From assembly GCA_900555045.1 (NCBI GenBank), contig USJW01000121.1, positions 1 through 14,302 of the forward strand: 14,302 nt of DNA, written 5' to 3'. This stretch comes from an uncultured Clostridium sp. (lineage in GTDB: Bacteria; Bacillota; Clostridia; Lachnospirales; Lachnospiraceae). The notes under the pieces are model-generated. The model saw nothing but the letters and a program-made list of their open reading frames with translations. It had not been told where the DNA came from and ran no database searches. How positions within the stretch are numbered: the stretch's first letter is position 1; each line of letters starts with the position of its first letter. This document shows, piece after piece, positions 1 through 7,340 of the stretch. The position numbers were made by a program, and so were the translations under genes.

Positions 1-8
1 GGCAAGAG

Positions 9-52
9 TACATAATCCATATTAAAAATCTTTAAATAATTTAAAAAGGAGA
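9..52 (+). promoter_or_regulatory. Leader and ribosome site of the sugar operon
   Basis: The first 58 bases are AT-rich and non-coding. AAAAGGAGA (about 44-52) lies 6-7 bases before the ATG at 59 and is a strong ribosome binding site. TACATAAT at 9-16 resembles a -10 box, but any matching -35 would fall at or beyond the window edge, so the promoter assignment is weak. The real operon promoter and any regulator gene may lie upstream of the window. Confidence 0.5.
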
Positions 53-58
53 AGGGAA

Positions 59-1411
59 ATGAAAAAAAGAGTATTGAGTTTACTGGTTTGTGCGGGAATG
101 ATCGGCACTATGCTGGCGGGCTGCGGCGGATCTTCGGGGGCGAAGACAGAAGCGCCGAAGACGGAGTCGGTTAAGACGGAGGCAGCTCAGACGGAGGCAA
201 AGAAAGAGAGCCAGGAGGCTGCCGGCGGGGAGACCGTGGAGGTGACATTCTGGTCCATGGCCCAGAGAAAAGAGTTTGAGGACAAGATCATTGCGGCCTT
301 TATGGAAAAGAATCCGAATATCAAGATCACTCAGACCTACTACTCCACCGACGACATCAAGGCCAACTTAAAGGTGGCGGCCTCATCCGGGACGATGCCG
401 GATATGTGGTACAACTGGGGCGGAAGCCTGGCCAGCTATTACCCGGCCAACGGGCTGACCTACGACTTCACGGAGTACGCGAAGGAGCATGGCTGGCAGG
501 ATAAGTACTTAAATTCCGCGCTGGAGCTGTGCACGCTCGAGGGGCAGCTGAGCGGAATCCCCCAGAGCATCGCGATGATGAACGTGTGGTACCGTCAGGA
601 TATCTTCCAGAAATACAACCTGGAGGTTCCGAAGACCTTCGACGAGCTGGAGCAGGTCTGTGCAACCCTGAAGGAGAACGGAGTGATCCCCTTCGCGACA
701 GGCGGCCAGTACGGCTGGCATGTGATGCGCTACATACAGGACCTTTTAGAGTATTACGGCGGAGTGGAGGAGCACGACGGGCTCAACAACATGAAGGTTG
801 ACTGGAGCACCTCCGAGGCTGTGACAAAAGCCTTCGCCAAGTTTAAGGAGTGGGAGCAGAAGGGCTACTTCAACGAGGGCTTCCTCACCGAGGATCCCAA
901 CGACTGCCGGATGTACTTGTACAATGGAACCTGCGCAATGATCATCGACAGCCCGACCATGGCGTCTCAGATTGTCAACGCACAGCAGGACAGCAGTCTT
1001 TACAGCTTCTTCGCATTCCCGACCGAGTCCAACGGCGACGGGACCGGCCGCATGGCAGCCTACGTGAAGATGACCCAGGTCAACAAGAATGTCACCGACG
1101 CACAGCTGGATGCGATTGTTAAATTCTGGGATTTCTACTACAACCCGGATGAGAACCCGGAATTCTCCCATATCGAGCAGCCTATCGCCATCAAGGGCGC
1201 GGTTCTGCCGGAGTCCCTCTCCATCGCCAACGGCGTTATGGAGCTGATGGATGCCTCTGGTATCTACACCCAGATGGATCAGGCGCTTCCGGCGCAGGTG
1301 GCGGACCAGATGTTTGCCGCTCAGGACAGCGTAGTGATCGGAGATATGAAGCCGGAGGATGTGGGAGCAAGCGTAGAGACTGCGATTAAGACCTACCAGG
1401 CGGAAAACTAA
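59..1411 (+). CDS. Sugar ABC transporter substrate-binding lipoprotein (family 1, CUT1 type)
   Basis: This is the extracytoplasmic sugar-binding component of an ABC importer, 450 residues, normal for family 1 solute-binding proteins. Residues 1-22 form a lipoprotein signal: positive start (MKKR), hydrophobic core, and lipobox LAGC with the lipidated Cys at 22. A flexible linker rich in KTEA-like units follows (about 26-58), then the binding domain starting near VEVTFWSM, typical of the type I alpha/beta fold. The start ATG has a good ribosome site. Two permeases follow at once, so the protein should deliver its ligand to them. The ligand cannot be told from sequence; the downstream hydrolase, isomerase, kinase and transketolase suggest a sugar, nucleoside or small glycoside. 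A stable hairpin directly after the stop codon would favour more transcript for this protein than for the permeases. Confidence 0.93.
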   Translation: MKKRVLSLLVCAGMIGTMLAGCGGSSGAKTEAPKTESVKTEAAQTEAKKESQEAAGGETVEVTFWSMAQRKEFEDKIIAAFMEKNPNIKITQTYYSTDDIKANLKVAASSGTMPDMWYNWGGSLASYYPANGLTYDFTEYAKEHGWQDKYLNSALELCTLEGQLSGIPQSIAMMNVWYRQDIFQKYNLEVPKTFDELEQVCATLKENGVIPFATGGQYGWHVMRYIQDLLEYYGGVEEHDGLNNMKVDWSTSEAVTKAFAKFKEWEQKGYFNEGFLTEDPNDCRMYLYNGTCAMIIDSPTMASQIVNAQQDSSLYSFFAFPTESNGDGTGRMAAYVKMTQVNKNVTDAQLDAIVKFWDFYYNPDENPEFSHIEQPIAIKGAVLPESLSIANGVMELMDASGIYTQMDQALPAQVADQMFAAQDSVVIGDMKPEDVGASVETAIKTYQAEN

Positions 1412-1417
1412 CAGCAG

Positions 1418-1458
1418 TGTGGGAGGGCCTGCGCCATGGCGCAGCGCCCTGTCCCACA
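1418..1458 (+). promoter_or_regulatory. Intercistronic hairpin between binding protein and first permease
   Basis: Seven bases after the binding-protein stop codon an imperfect but GC-rich stem forms. TGTGGGA (1418-1424) pairs with TCCCACA (1452-1458), GGGC (1425-1428) with GCCC (1446-1449), and CTGCGC (1429-1434) with GCGCAG (1439-1444), with small bulges on the 3' side. There is no T-run, so it is not a classical terminator. The 3' arm ends exactly where the permease ribosome site begins (AAGGAGGT, 1458-1465). Hairpins here are known in sugar ABC operons to stabilise the upstream message and lower permease expression. That role is inferred. Confidence 0.75.
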
Positions 1459-1470
1459 AGGAGGTATTCC

Positions 1471-2343
1471 TTGAAAAATAGAAAATCAACCATCAAAGCG
1501 TACTTGTTTTTGCTTCCGGCTTTCGTGATTTTCAGCTCTGTGGTGATCGTTCCGACGCTGTACTCGTTCTATCTGAGCTTTTTCTCATGGAACGGAATCG
1601 CGGAAAAGAAATTTGTGGCATTCAAGAACTACGTCAATCTGTTCACAGTGGACCCGGTATTTTTGACCGCGCTGAGGAACAATTTTATCTGGATCCTGCT
1701 CACCGTGTTCTTTACCGTCAGCGTGTCCTTACTTCTGGCGGTGGTTTTAAACCGATCCTTTAAGGGGAGAGTGGTCTACCGGGCGATCTTCTACGTGCCC
1801 TACATGCTCTCCTGGGTGGTGGTCGGTGTGATCTGGAAATGGATGTACAACCCCAATATGGGTTTTATCAATGAATTCTTAAATGTAATCGGACTTGGCA
1901 ATCTGAAGCTGACCTGGCTCTCCAATCCCAAAATCGCACTTTACTGTGTATACATGGCTGCGCTCTGGCAGGGCGTCGGCCAGCCCATGATCCTGTTTTT
2001 GTCGGGCTTACAGACCATCCCTGCGGATGTGGTGGAGGCCGCCACAATCGACGGAGCAGGAAAGATAAAGACCTTTTTCTATGTGACGATCCCGCTGTTA
2101 AAGGAGACCTTTGTGGTGGTGTTCGCCACACTGATTATCGCGGCCATGAAGGTGTATGACATCATAAAGGTCATGACGGGCGGAGGCCCAGGAAACGCCA
2201 CACAGACGCTGGCGACCTACATGTACTCCCAGACCTTCATGTACAGCAACTTCGGCAAAGGAAGCGCCGTCGCGAGTGTGATGTTCCTGATGATGATTGT
2301 AATCATAGTGCCTTATGTTTTATATACAGCAAAAGACGACTGA
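1471..2343 (+). CDS. Sugar ABC transporter permease 1 (MalF/UgpA-like, CUT1)
   Basis: This is a membrane-spanning subunit of the sugar importer, 290 residues from the TTG start, with about six hydrophobic segments, the first at residues 10-35. The cytoplasmic EAA loop that contacts the ATPase is clear: EAATIDGAG with EAA at residues 189-191, followed by the conserved Pro of the IPLLKE stretch. TTG at 1471 is chosen because a full ribosome site AAGGAGGT (1458-1465) lies five bases upstream. The longer in-frame GTG at 1417 would place coding sequence across a stable hairpin and has no ribosome site. It pairs with the next permease to form the pore. No ATPase gene is present, so a shared MsmK-like ATPase encoded elsewhere is likely. 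Confidence 0.92.
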   Translation: MKNRKSTIKAYLFLLPAFVIFSSVVIVPTLYSFYLSFFSWNGIAEKKFVAFKNYVNLFTVDPVFLTALRNNFIWILLTVFFTVSVSLLLAVVLNRSFKGRVVYRAIFYVPYMLSWVVVGVIWKWMYNPNMGFINEFLNVIGLGNLKLTWLSNPKIALYCVYMAALWQGVGQPMILFLSGLQTIPADVVEAATIDGAGKIKTFFYVTIPLLKETFVVVFATLIIAAMKVYDIIKVMTGGGPGNATQTLATYMYSQTFMYSNFGKGSAVASVMFLMMIVIIVPYVLYTAKDD

Positions 2344-2354
2344 GGAGGACGGCA

Positions 2355-3182
2355 ATGAACAAAAAAACAAGACGGGTCGTGTTTTATATCCTGTTGACAC
2401 TGCTGGCCCTTCTGTGGATGGCTCCGGTGTTCACCGTGTTTATGACCGCGTTAAAATCCCAGGGTGATTTTTATTCCGGGGGAAGTCTGTTTTCCCTTCC
2501 GGAACACTTAAGGTGGTCCAATTTCACGGATGCGTGGACGAAGGGGCGGCTTGGAACCTACATGAGAAACGGCATCATCATCTGCCTGATGAAGGTGCCC
2601 CTGGGAATCCTGGTGGAATCCATGGCGGCGTTTGCCATCACCCGGCTGAACGTGAAGCACAAAACGGCCATTTTCGTATTTTTTCTGATGGGCATGATGC
2701 TGCCCCACCAGATGGCGTTGATTCCGCTAAACCGCTTCTTTGCGGACCACAACCTGGTCAACAACTATGGGGGCCTGTTCTATGTGTATGTGGGCTTCGG
2801 TATCGGCTACGGAATTCTCGTCCTGCGCGGTTTCATGCGCTCGATCCCGAAGGATCTGGACGAGGCCGCGTACATAGACGGCTGCGGGGTGGTTCGGCTG
2901 TATTTCAACATCATTTTGCCGATCGTGAAACCGGCCATCGCCACGGTGTTTATCATCGACTTTTTGAACACCTGGAACGAGTTTTTGTTGCAGAGTATTT
3001 TGATCACCAACGCTGCCCTTCGGACTGTGCCCAACGGCCTGATGAGCTTTATGGGGGAGTACGGCACGGACTACGGACTGTTAAACGCGGGCGTGTTGAT
3101 CTCCATCGTGCCGGTGCTCGTGGTATATCTGGCCTTCCAGAAGTATTTCGTCGAGGGAATGGCCGGTGCAGTGAAACAATAA
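2355..3182 (+). CDS. Sugar ABC transporter permease 2 (MalG/UgpE-like, CUT1)
   Basis: This is the second membrane subunit of the sugar importer, 275 residues, the normal size. The N-terminal segment (about 7-32) is a long hydrophobic helix, and several further hydrophobic segments follow. The EAA loop is at residues 170-172 (EAAYIDGCG), followed by a conserved LPIVKPA stretch. The C-terminal EGMAGAVKQ is the typical end of MalG-type permeases and supports a complete gene. The ribosome site GAGGAGG (2342-2348) overlaps the stop codon of permease 1, with an 11-base gap between the genes, so the two are probably translationally coupled. It should form a heterodimer with permease 1. Substrate is unknown. 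Confidence 0.93.
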   Translation: MNKKTRRVVFYILLTLLALLWMAPVFTVFMTALKSQGDFYSGGSLFSLPEHLRWSNFTDAWTKGRLGTYMRNGIIICLMKVPLGILVESMAAFAITRLNVKHKTAIFVFFLMGMMLPHQMALIPLNRFFADHNLVNNYGGLFYVYVGFGIGYGILVLRGFMRSIPKDLDEAAYIDGCGVVRLYFNIILPIVKPAIATVFIIDFLNTWNEFLLQSILITNAALRTVPNGLMSFMGEYGTDYGLLNAGVLISIVPVLVVYLAFQKYFVEGMAGAVKQ

Positions 3183-3204
3183 AAGTAGAAAAGAGGATAA
3201 AGCT

Positions 3205-4128
3205 ATGATTTATGATCAGTACCATTATCGGATCCCGGCGGGCAAGCGCGTCCGCCTGATTGTGAACAGCGATGCGAAAAACGAGGCGGACGACCAGTAT
3301 GCGATTGTCCAGGCGCTGCTTAGCCCCAAATTCGACAACCGCGGCATCATCGCGGCACACTTCGGCTATGAGAAGAGTCCGCGCAGCATGAAGGACAGCT
3401 ACGACGAGGTCGTAAAGCTGCTTGGACTGATGAATTTCCCGAAGGATCTGGCATACCGTGGGGCGGAGCATGCGATCCCGGACGAGAAGACCCCGGTGGA
3501 GTCCGAGGGCGCGCGGCTGATTATCGAGGAGGCGATGAAGGACTCCGACGAGCCGCTGTATGTGATCTTTTTGGGACCGCTTACCGACATGGCCTGCGCG
3601 TATCTGATGGAGCCGCGGATTGCGAACCGCCTGACCTGCATCTGGATTGGCGGCGCGAAGTATCCCGAGGGCGGATATGAGTACAATCTGAACAACGACA
3701 TAAAGGCCGCCCGCGTGGTGATGAACTCGGAGATCCCGGTGTGGCAGATTCCGCGGGATGTGTACAGCCAGGTGATCGTGTCCATGGCGGAGCTGGAGTA
3801 CAAGGTATACCCCTGCGGCGAGCTGGGAAAATACCTGTTTGAACAGCTGGAGGAGCACGGCCACACCTCCTTTGCGATCAACACGCCCCGGACCGGCGAG
3901 TACTGGTGCCTGGGGGATTCCCCGGCGGTGGGCGTGCTGCTGTTCGCTCATATGTACAGCTACGACTGGGTGCAGGCGCCCCTCATCACGGACAACATGA
4001 CGTATGTGAGAAACAGTCTGAACCGTCCCATCCGCGTCTACCGCGATGTGGACAACCGGTTTATACTGGAGGACTTTTTTGCAAAGCTGGCACTGTTTAC
4101 TAAGAAATCGCCATCAGAGACGAGGTGA
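3205..4128 (+). CDS. Nucleoside hydrolase family protein (IUNH-like)
   Basis: The 307-residue product belongs to the inosine-uridine nucleoside hydrolase superfamily, which cleaves N-glycosidic bonds of ribonucleosides using a bound calcium. The family fingerprint DxDPGxDD appears here as NSDAKNEADD: D23, D29 and D30 match the metal-binding aspartates, but the first Asp is Asn21 and two residues are inserted. A central NNDIKAA resembles the family's substrate-loop DPEAA. D238 in CLGDSPAVG matches the C-terminal metal ligand. This divergent signature belongs to a branch whose substrates are poorly known, so ordinary nucleoside cleavage is only one option; another ribosyl or pentosyl glycoside is possible. 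No signal peptide is seen, so it acts in the cytoplasm on an imported substrate. The ribosome site AGAGGA lies 7 bases before the ATG. It sits between the transporter and the sugar-handling enzymes. Confidence 0.82.
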   Translation: MIYDQYHYRIPAGKRVRLIVNSDAKNEADDQYAIVQALLSPKFDNRGIIAAHFGYEKSPRSMKDSYDEVVKLLGLMNFPKDLAYRGAEHAIPDEKTPVESEGARLIIEEAMKDSDEPLYVIFLGPLTDMACAYLMEPRIANRLTCIWIGGAKYPEGGYEYNLNNDIKAARVVMNSEIPVWQIPRDVYSQVIVSMAELEYKVYPCGELGKYLFEQLEEHGHTSFAINTPRTGEYWCLGDSPAVGVLLFAHMYSYDWVQAPLITDNMTYVRNSLNRPIRVYRDVDNRFILEDFFAKLALFTKKSPSETR

Positions 4129-4134
4129 GTTTGA

Positions 4135-5535
4135 ATGAGCAGGATAAAATTAGGATTTGCACCCACCAGGCGGAGCATCTTCAGCGCTCCCGACGCCATC
4201 AAATACGCAGGTCTCACCAGAAAGCGCCTGGCGGAGCTGGGCGTTGAGCTGGTGGACATCACGGACATCAACGAGGAAGGGCTGTTCTACGACGAGGCGG
4301 ACCGGATAAAAATCGAGGAAAAGTTTCGCAGAGAGCAGGTGGACGGGCTGTTTTTCCCGCACTGCAATTTCGGCACCGAGTATGTGGTGGCCCGCCTGGC
4401 GCGGGATTTAAACGTCCCGGTGCTCCTGTGGGGGCCGAGGGATGAGCGGCCGGATGAGAATGGCATCCGCCTGCGCGACAGCCAGTGCGGCCTGTTTGCC
4501 ACCGGCAAGGTGCTGCGCAGATTTCAAGTTCCGTTCACGTACATGACCAACTGCAGGCTGGAGGATCCGCAGTTCGAGCGGGGAGTCCGGGATTTCCTGG
4601 CCGTGTGCAATGTGGTCAAGGTGTTCCGCCACACCCGAATTTTACAGATCGCCCCACGCCCCTTCGATTTCTGGTCCACCATGTGCAACGAAGGCGAGCT
4701 TTTAGAGCGCTTCAACATCCAGCTGGCCCCGATCCCCATGCCGGAGCTGACCGCGGCCGTGAGGGCGGCCAAGGAGGAAGGGGCCCAGGTGCGGCAGGTC
4801 ATGGATTACTGTCATCAGGCCATGGATGTGCGCGTGACGGAGTCAGAGCTTGAAAACATCGCGGCCATGAAGGTGGCGATGCGCGCCCTGGCCGACAAGT
4901 ACGGCTGCAACGCGGTGGCGATCCAGTGCTGGAACGCGCTCCAGAGTGAGCTGGGGATCATGCCCTGCGCAGCCAACTCCCTGTTAAACGAGGAGGGACT
5001 TCCGGTGGTCTGTGAGACGGACATCCACGGGGCGATCACCGCGGTGATGGTGGAGGCGGCGGCCATGGACGGGACGCGCAGCTTCTTCGCGGACTGGACC
5101 GTGCGCCATCCGGACAACGAGAACGGGGAGCTCTTGCAGCACTGCGGTCCGTGGCCCATATCGGTGGCCCAGGAGAAGCCGGTGATCGGCTATCCGCTGG
5201 CATTCGACCACCCGGGCGCGGTGGAGGCGCTGGCCAAGTACGGGGACATCACGCTGGCCAGGTTCGACGGCGACAACGGGGAGTACTCCATGCTGATGGG
5301 TCAGGCCAAGGGCATTGAAGGCCCCTACACCAAGGGAACCTACCTGTGGGTGGAGGTGGAAAACTTAAAGCGCCTGGAGGACAAACTGGTCTGCGGACCG
5401 TATATCCACCACTGCGTGGGAATCCACAAAAAGGTCGTTCCGATCCTCTATGAGGCGTGCAAATACATCGGCGTGAAGCCGGATCTGTACGACCCGGTGG
5501 AGGAGGAAGTGAGAGCGTATATCCGGGGGGAATAG
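4135..5535 (+). CDS. L-fucose/L-arabinose isomerase-like protein (short, FucI C-domain family)
   Basis: This is a predicted metal-dependent aldose-ketose isomerase of 466 residues, shorter than classical FucI (about 590), so the N-terminal part is reduced. It resembles the FucI-like proteins grouped as COG2407. The likely manganese ligands of FucI can be placed: E294 in CETDIHG, D320 in FFADW (26 residues later, close to the 24-residue spacing of E. coli FucI), and a C-terminal His in the YIHHCVGIH stretch (H425, H426 or H431). An isomerase role is therefore plausible, with substrate unknown (a pentose, 6-deoxyhexose or tetrose are options). The gene begins six bases after the hydrolase stop, and its ribosome site GAGGTGAG (4122-4129) overlaps that stop. 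The transketolase subunits follow two bases downstream, which suggests that its ketose product feeds them or the kinase. Confidence 0.82.
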   Translation: MSRIKLGFAPTRRSIFSAPDAIKYAGLTRKRLAELGVELVDITDINEEGLFYDEADRIKIEEKFRREQVDGLFFPHCNFGTEYVVARLARDLNVPVLLWGPRDERPDENGIRLRDSQCGLFATGKVLRRFQVPFTYMTNCRLEDPQFERGVRDFLAVCNVVKVFRHTRILQIAPRPFDFWSTMCNEGELLERFNIQLAPIPMPELTAAVRAAKEEGAQVRQVMDYCHQAMDVRVTESELENIAAMKVAMRALADKYGCNAVAIQCWNALQSELGIMPCAANSLLNEEGLPVVCETDIHGAITAVMVEAAAMDGTRSFFADWTVRHPDNENGELLQHCGPWPISVAQEKPVIGYPLAFDHPGAVEALAKYGDITLARFDGDNGEYSMLMGQAKGIEGPYTKGTYLWVEVENLKRLEDKLVCGPYIHHCVGIHKKVVPILYEACKYIGVKPDLYDPVEEEVRAYIRGE

Positions 5536-5537
5536 GG

Positions 5538-6383
5538 ATGGATGAATTATCGGCATTGGCATATGAGCTGCGAAGAGACGTCCTGGACATGGTTTACCGG
5601 GCAAAGACCGGGCACATCGGCGGCGACTTCAGCGTGATGGAGATTCTGACGGACCTGTATTTCCGCCAGATGAATATCTCGCCGGAGAACGCATGCTCCG
5701 GGGAGCGGGACCGCTTTGTGCTCAGCAAGGGGCATTCCGTGGAGAGCTATTATGCGGTTCTCGGCAGAAAAGGTTTTTTGGACATTGAGGACGTGAAGGC
5801 GCGCTTTTCCACCTTCGGCTCCCCCTACATTGGGCATCCCAACAACAAGCTGCCCGGCATCGAGATGAATTCCGGGTCGCTGGGACACGGGCTCTCGGTC
5901 TGCGTGGGCATGGCGCTGGCGGGAAAAATGGACGGTAAGTCCTACCGCGTCTACACGGTGATGGGGGACGGCGAGCTCGCGGAGGGCTCTGTGTGGGAGG
6001 GAGTCATGGCGGCTTCCCACTACAAGCTGGACAACCTGTGTGCGGTGGTGGACCGGAACGGACTTCAGATCTCCGGCACCACCGAGGAGGTCATGCACCA
6101 CGACGATTTGGAGGCGCGCTTTTCCAGCTTTGGCTGGAATGTGGTCCACGCCATTGGCAACAGCATCGCCTCCCTGGATGCGGCCTTTTTGCAGGCCAGG
6201 AGCGCGTCCGGCAGGCCCACAGTGATTCTCGCAAAGACGGTGAAGGGCTGCGGTGTGTCGTTCATGGAGAATCAGGCCGGCTGGCATCACCGGGTTCCGA
6301 CGGAGGAGGAGTACGAGGCTGCCGCCAGGGAGCTCTCGGAGCGTGCGGCAAAACTGAGGGAGGGGGAAGCGGTTGATGAATAA
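5538..6383 (+). CDS. Transketolase, N-terminal (thiamine diphosphate-binding) subunit
   Basis: This is the N-terminal half of a split transketolase, 281 residues, holding the pyrophosphate-binding domain. Visible motifs are TGHIGGDFS near the start, SKGHS, GSLGHGLS, and the thiamine diphosphate signature GDGELAEGS ending in DRNGLQ (the GDG-to-N motif that binds the metal and diphosphate). Transketolases move a two-carbon ketol unit from a ketose to an aldose; the active site needs the partner encoded next. The start ATG at 5538 is two bases after the isomerase stop, with a G-rich but unremarkable ribosome site (5524-5530). Split transketolases are common in Firmicutes and are often dedicated to one sugar pathway, which fits the position here. 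The subunit is complete. Confidence 0.94.
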   Translation: MDELSALAYELRRDVLDMVYRAKTGHIGGDFSVMEILTDLYFRQMNISPENACSGERDRFVLSKGHSVESYYAVLGRKGFLDIEDVKARFSTFGSPYIGHPNNKLPGIEMNSGSLGHGLSVCVGMALAGKMDGKSYRVYTVMGDGELAEGSVWEGVMAASHYKLDNLCAVVDRNGLQISGTTEEVMHHDDLEARFSSFGWNVVHAIGNSIASLDAAFLQARSASGRPTVILAKTVKGCGVSFMENQAGWHHRVPTEEEYEAAARELSERAAKLREGEAVDE

Positions 6384-7326
6384 AGTGGCGAACCGGCAGG
6401 CGATCTGCCAGGTGTTGTGCGAGGCAGCGCAGCACGACCGGGATATCGTGGTGCTTTGCAGCGATTCCAGGGGATCCGCGTCCCTGACCCCGTTTGCGCA
6501 GGCTTACCCGGACCAGTTTGTGGAGGTGGGAATCGCGGAGCAGGATCTGGTTGGGATCGCTGCGGGGCTGGCCAAATGCGGCAAGCGGGCGTTTGCGGCT
6601 TCCCCGGCGTGCTTCCTCTCCACCAGAAGCCTGGAGCAGGCCAAGATCGACGCGGCCTACTCGGACACGAATGTGAAGCTGATCGGAATCAGCGGCGGAG
6701 TCAGCTACGGGGCCCTGGGGATGAGCCACCACTCTGCGCAGGACATCGCGGGGATGGCTTCAATTCCCAACATGCGCGTGTATCTGCCAAGCGACCGGTT
6801 CCAGACCGAACGCCTTATGCGGGCACTGCTGGAGGATGAAAAGCCGGCGTACATCCGGGTGGGCAGAAACGCGGTGGAGGACGTGTACGAGGAGGACAAC
6901 GTGCCCTTTGAGATGGACCGCGCAAACGTTCTGAATCCCAGCGGCTGTGAGGCACCCCAGGTGCTGATCGTGGCCTGCGGGGAGATGGTGGCTCCCTCCG
7001 TGAAGGCGGTGGAGTTGCTGTCGGAGTGCGGGATTCGGGCGGTTGTGATCGATATGTACTGTGTGAAGCCCTTTGACGCTCAGACGCTGCTGCGCGAGGC
7101 GCGCAGAGTGCGGGCGGTGGTGACGGTGGAGGAGCACTCGCCCTTCGGAGGGCTTGGGGCCCTGGTCAGCCAGGCGGTGGCGGCAAACTGTCCCAAGCGG
7201 GTGGTGAACCTGTCACTGCCGGACAGCCCGGTGATCGCGGGGAACTCCCGGGAAGTGTTCGACTACTATGGGCTGAACCCGGAGGGGATCAGGGAGGCGG
7301 CCCAAAAGGCGCTTGCAATGGAATAG
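6376..7326 (+). CDS. Transketolase, C-terminal subunit
   Basis: This is the C-terminal half of the split transketolase, 316 residues, with the pyrimidine-binding domain and the transketolase C-terminal domain. E55 in EVGIAEQD is the conserved glutamate that activates the thiamine ring. HHSAQDIAGM is the usual histidine-rich loop, and VEEHSPFGGLG marks the C-terminal domain. ATG at 6376 is preferred: a purine-rich ribosome site (GAGGGAGGGGG, 6356-6366) lies nine bases upstream. An in-frame TTG at 6373 is the alternative. The start overlaps the N-terminal gene by eight bases, so the two subunits are likely translationally coupled and made in equal amounts. Together they form one transketolase. 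Confidence 0.94.
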   Translation: MNKVANRQAICQVLCEAAQHDRDIVVLCSDSRGSASLTPFAQAYPDQFVEVGIAEQDLVGIAAGLAKCGKRAFAASPACFLSTRSLEQAKIDAAYSDTNVKLIGISGGVSYGALGMSHHSAQDIAGMASIPNMRVYLPSDRFQTERLMRALLEDEKPAYIRVGRNAVEDVYEEDNVPFEMDRANVLNPSGCEAPQVLIVACGEMVAPSVKAVELLSECGIRAVVIDMYCVKPFDAQTLLREARRVRAVVTVEEHSPFGGLGALVSQAVAANCPKRVVNLSLPDSPVIAGNSREVFDYYGLNPEGIREAAQKALAME

Positions 7327-7340
7327 AGAAGGTGTGCGTG

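Noticed and set aside
1417..1470. GTG at 1417 as start of the first permease
   Set aside because: It would add 18 residues coded by a hairpin and lacks a ribosome site; TTG 1471 has AAGGAGGT at ideal distance.
746..1489. 247-codon open frame on the minus strand opposite the binding-protein gene
   Set aside because: It lies entirely over a well-recognised gene, has no family resemblance and arises from high-GC codon bias.
3049..3951. 300-codon open frame on the minus strand
   Set aside because: It is antisense to permease 2 and the hydrolase, both with clear motifs. Its Arg/His/Leu-rich composition is typical of a shadow frame.
5547..6290. 247-codon open frame on the minus strand opposite the transketolase N-subunit
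   Set aside because: The + strand frame has full thiamine diphosphate motifs; the minus frame has none.
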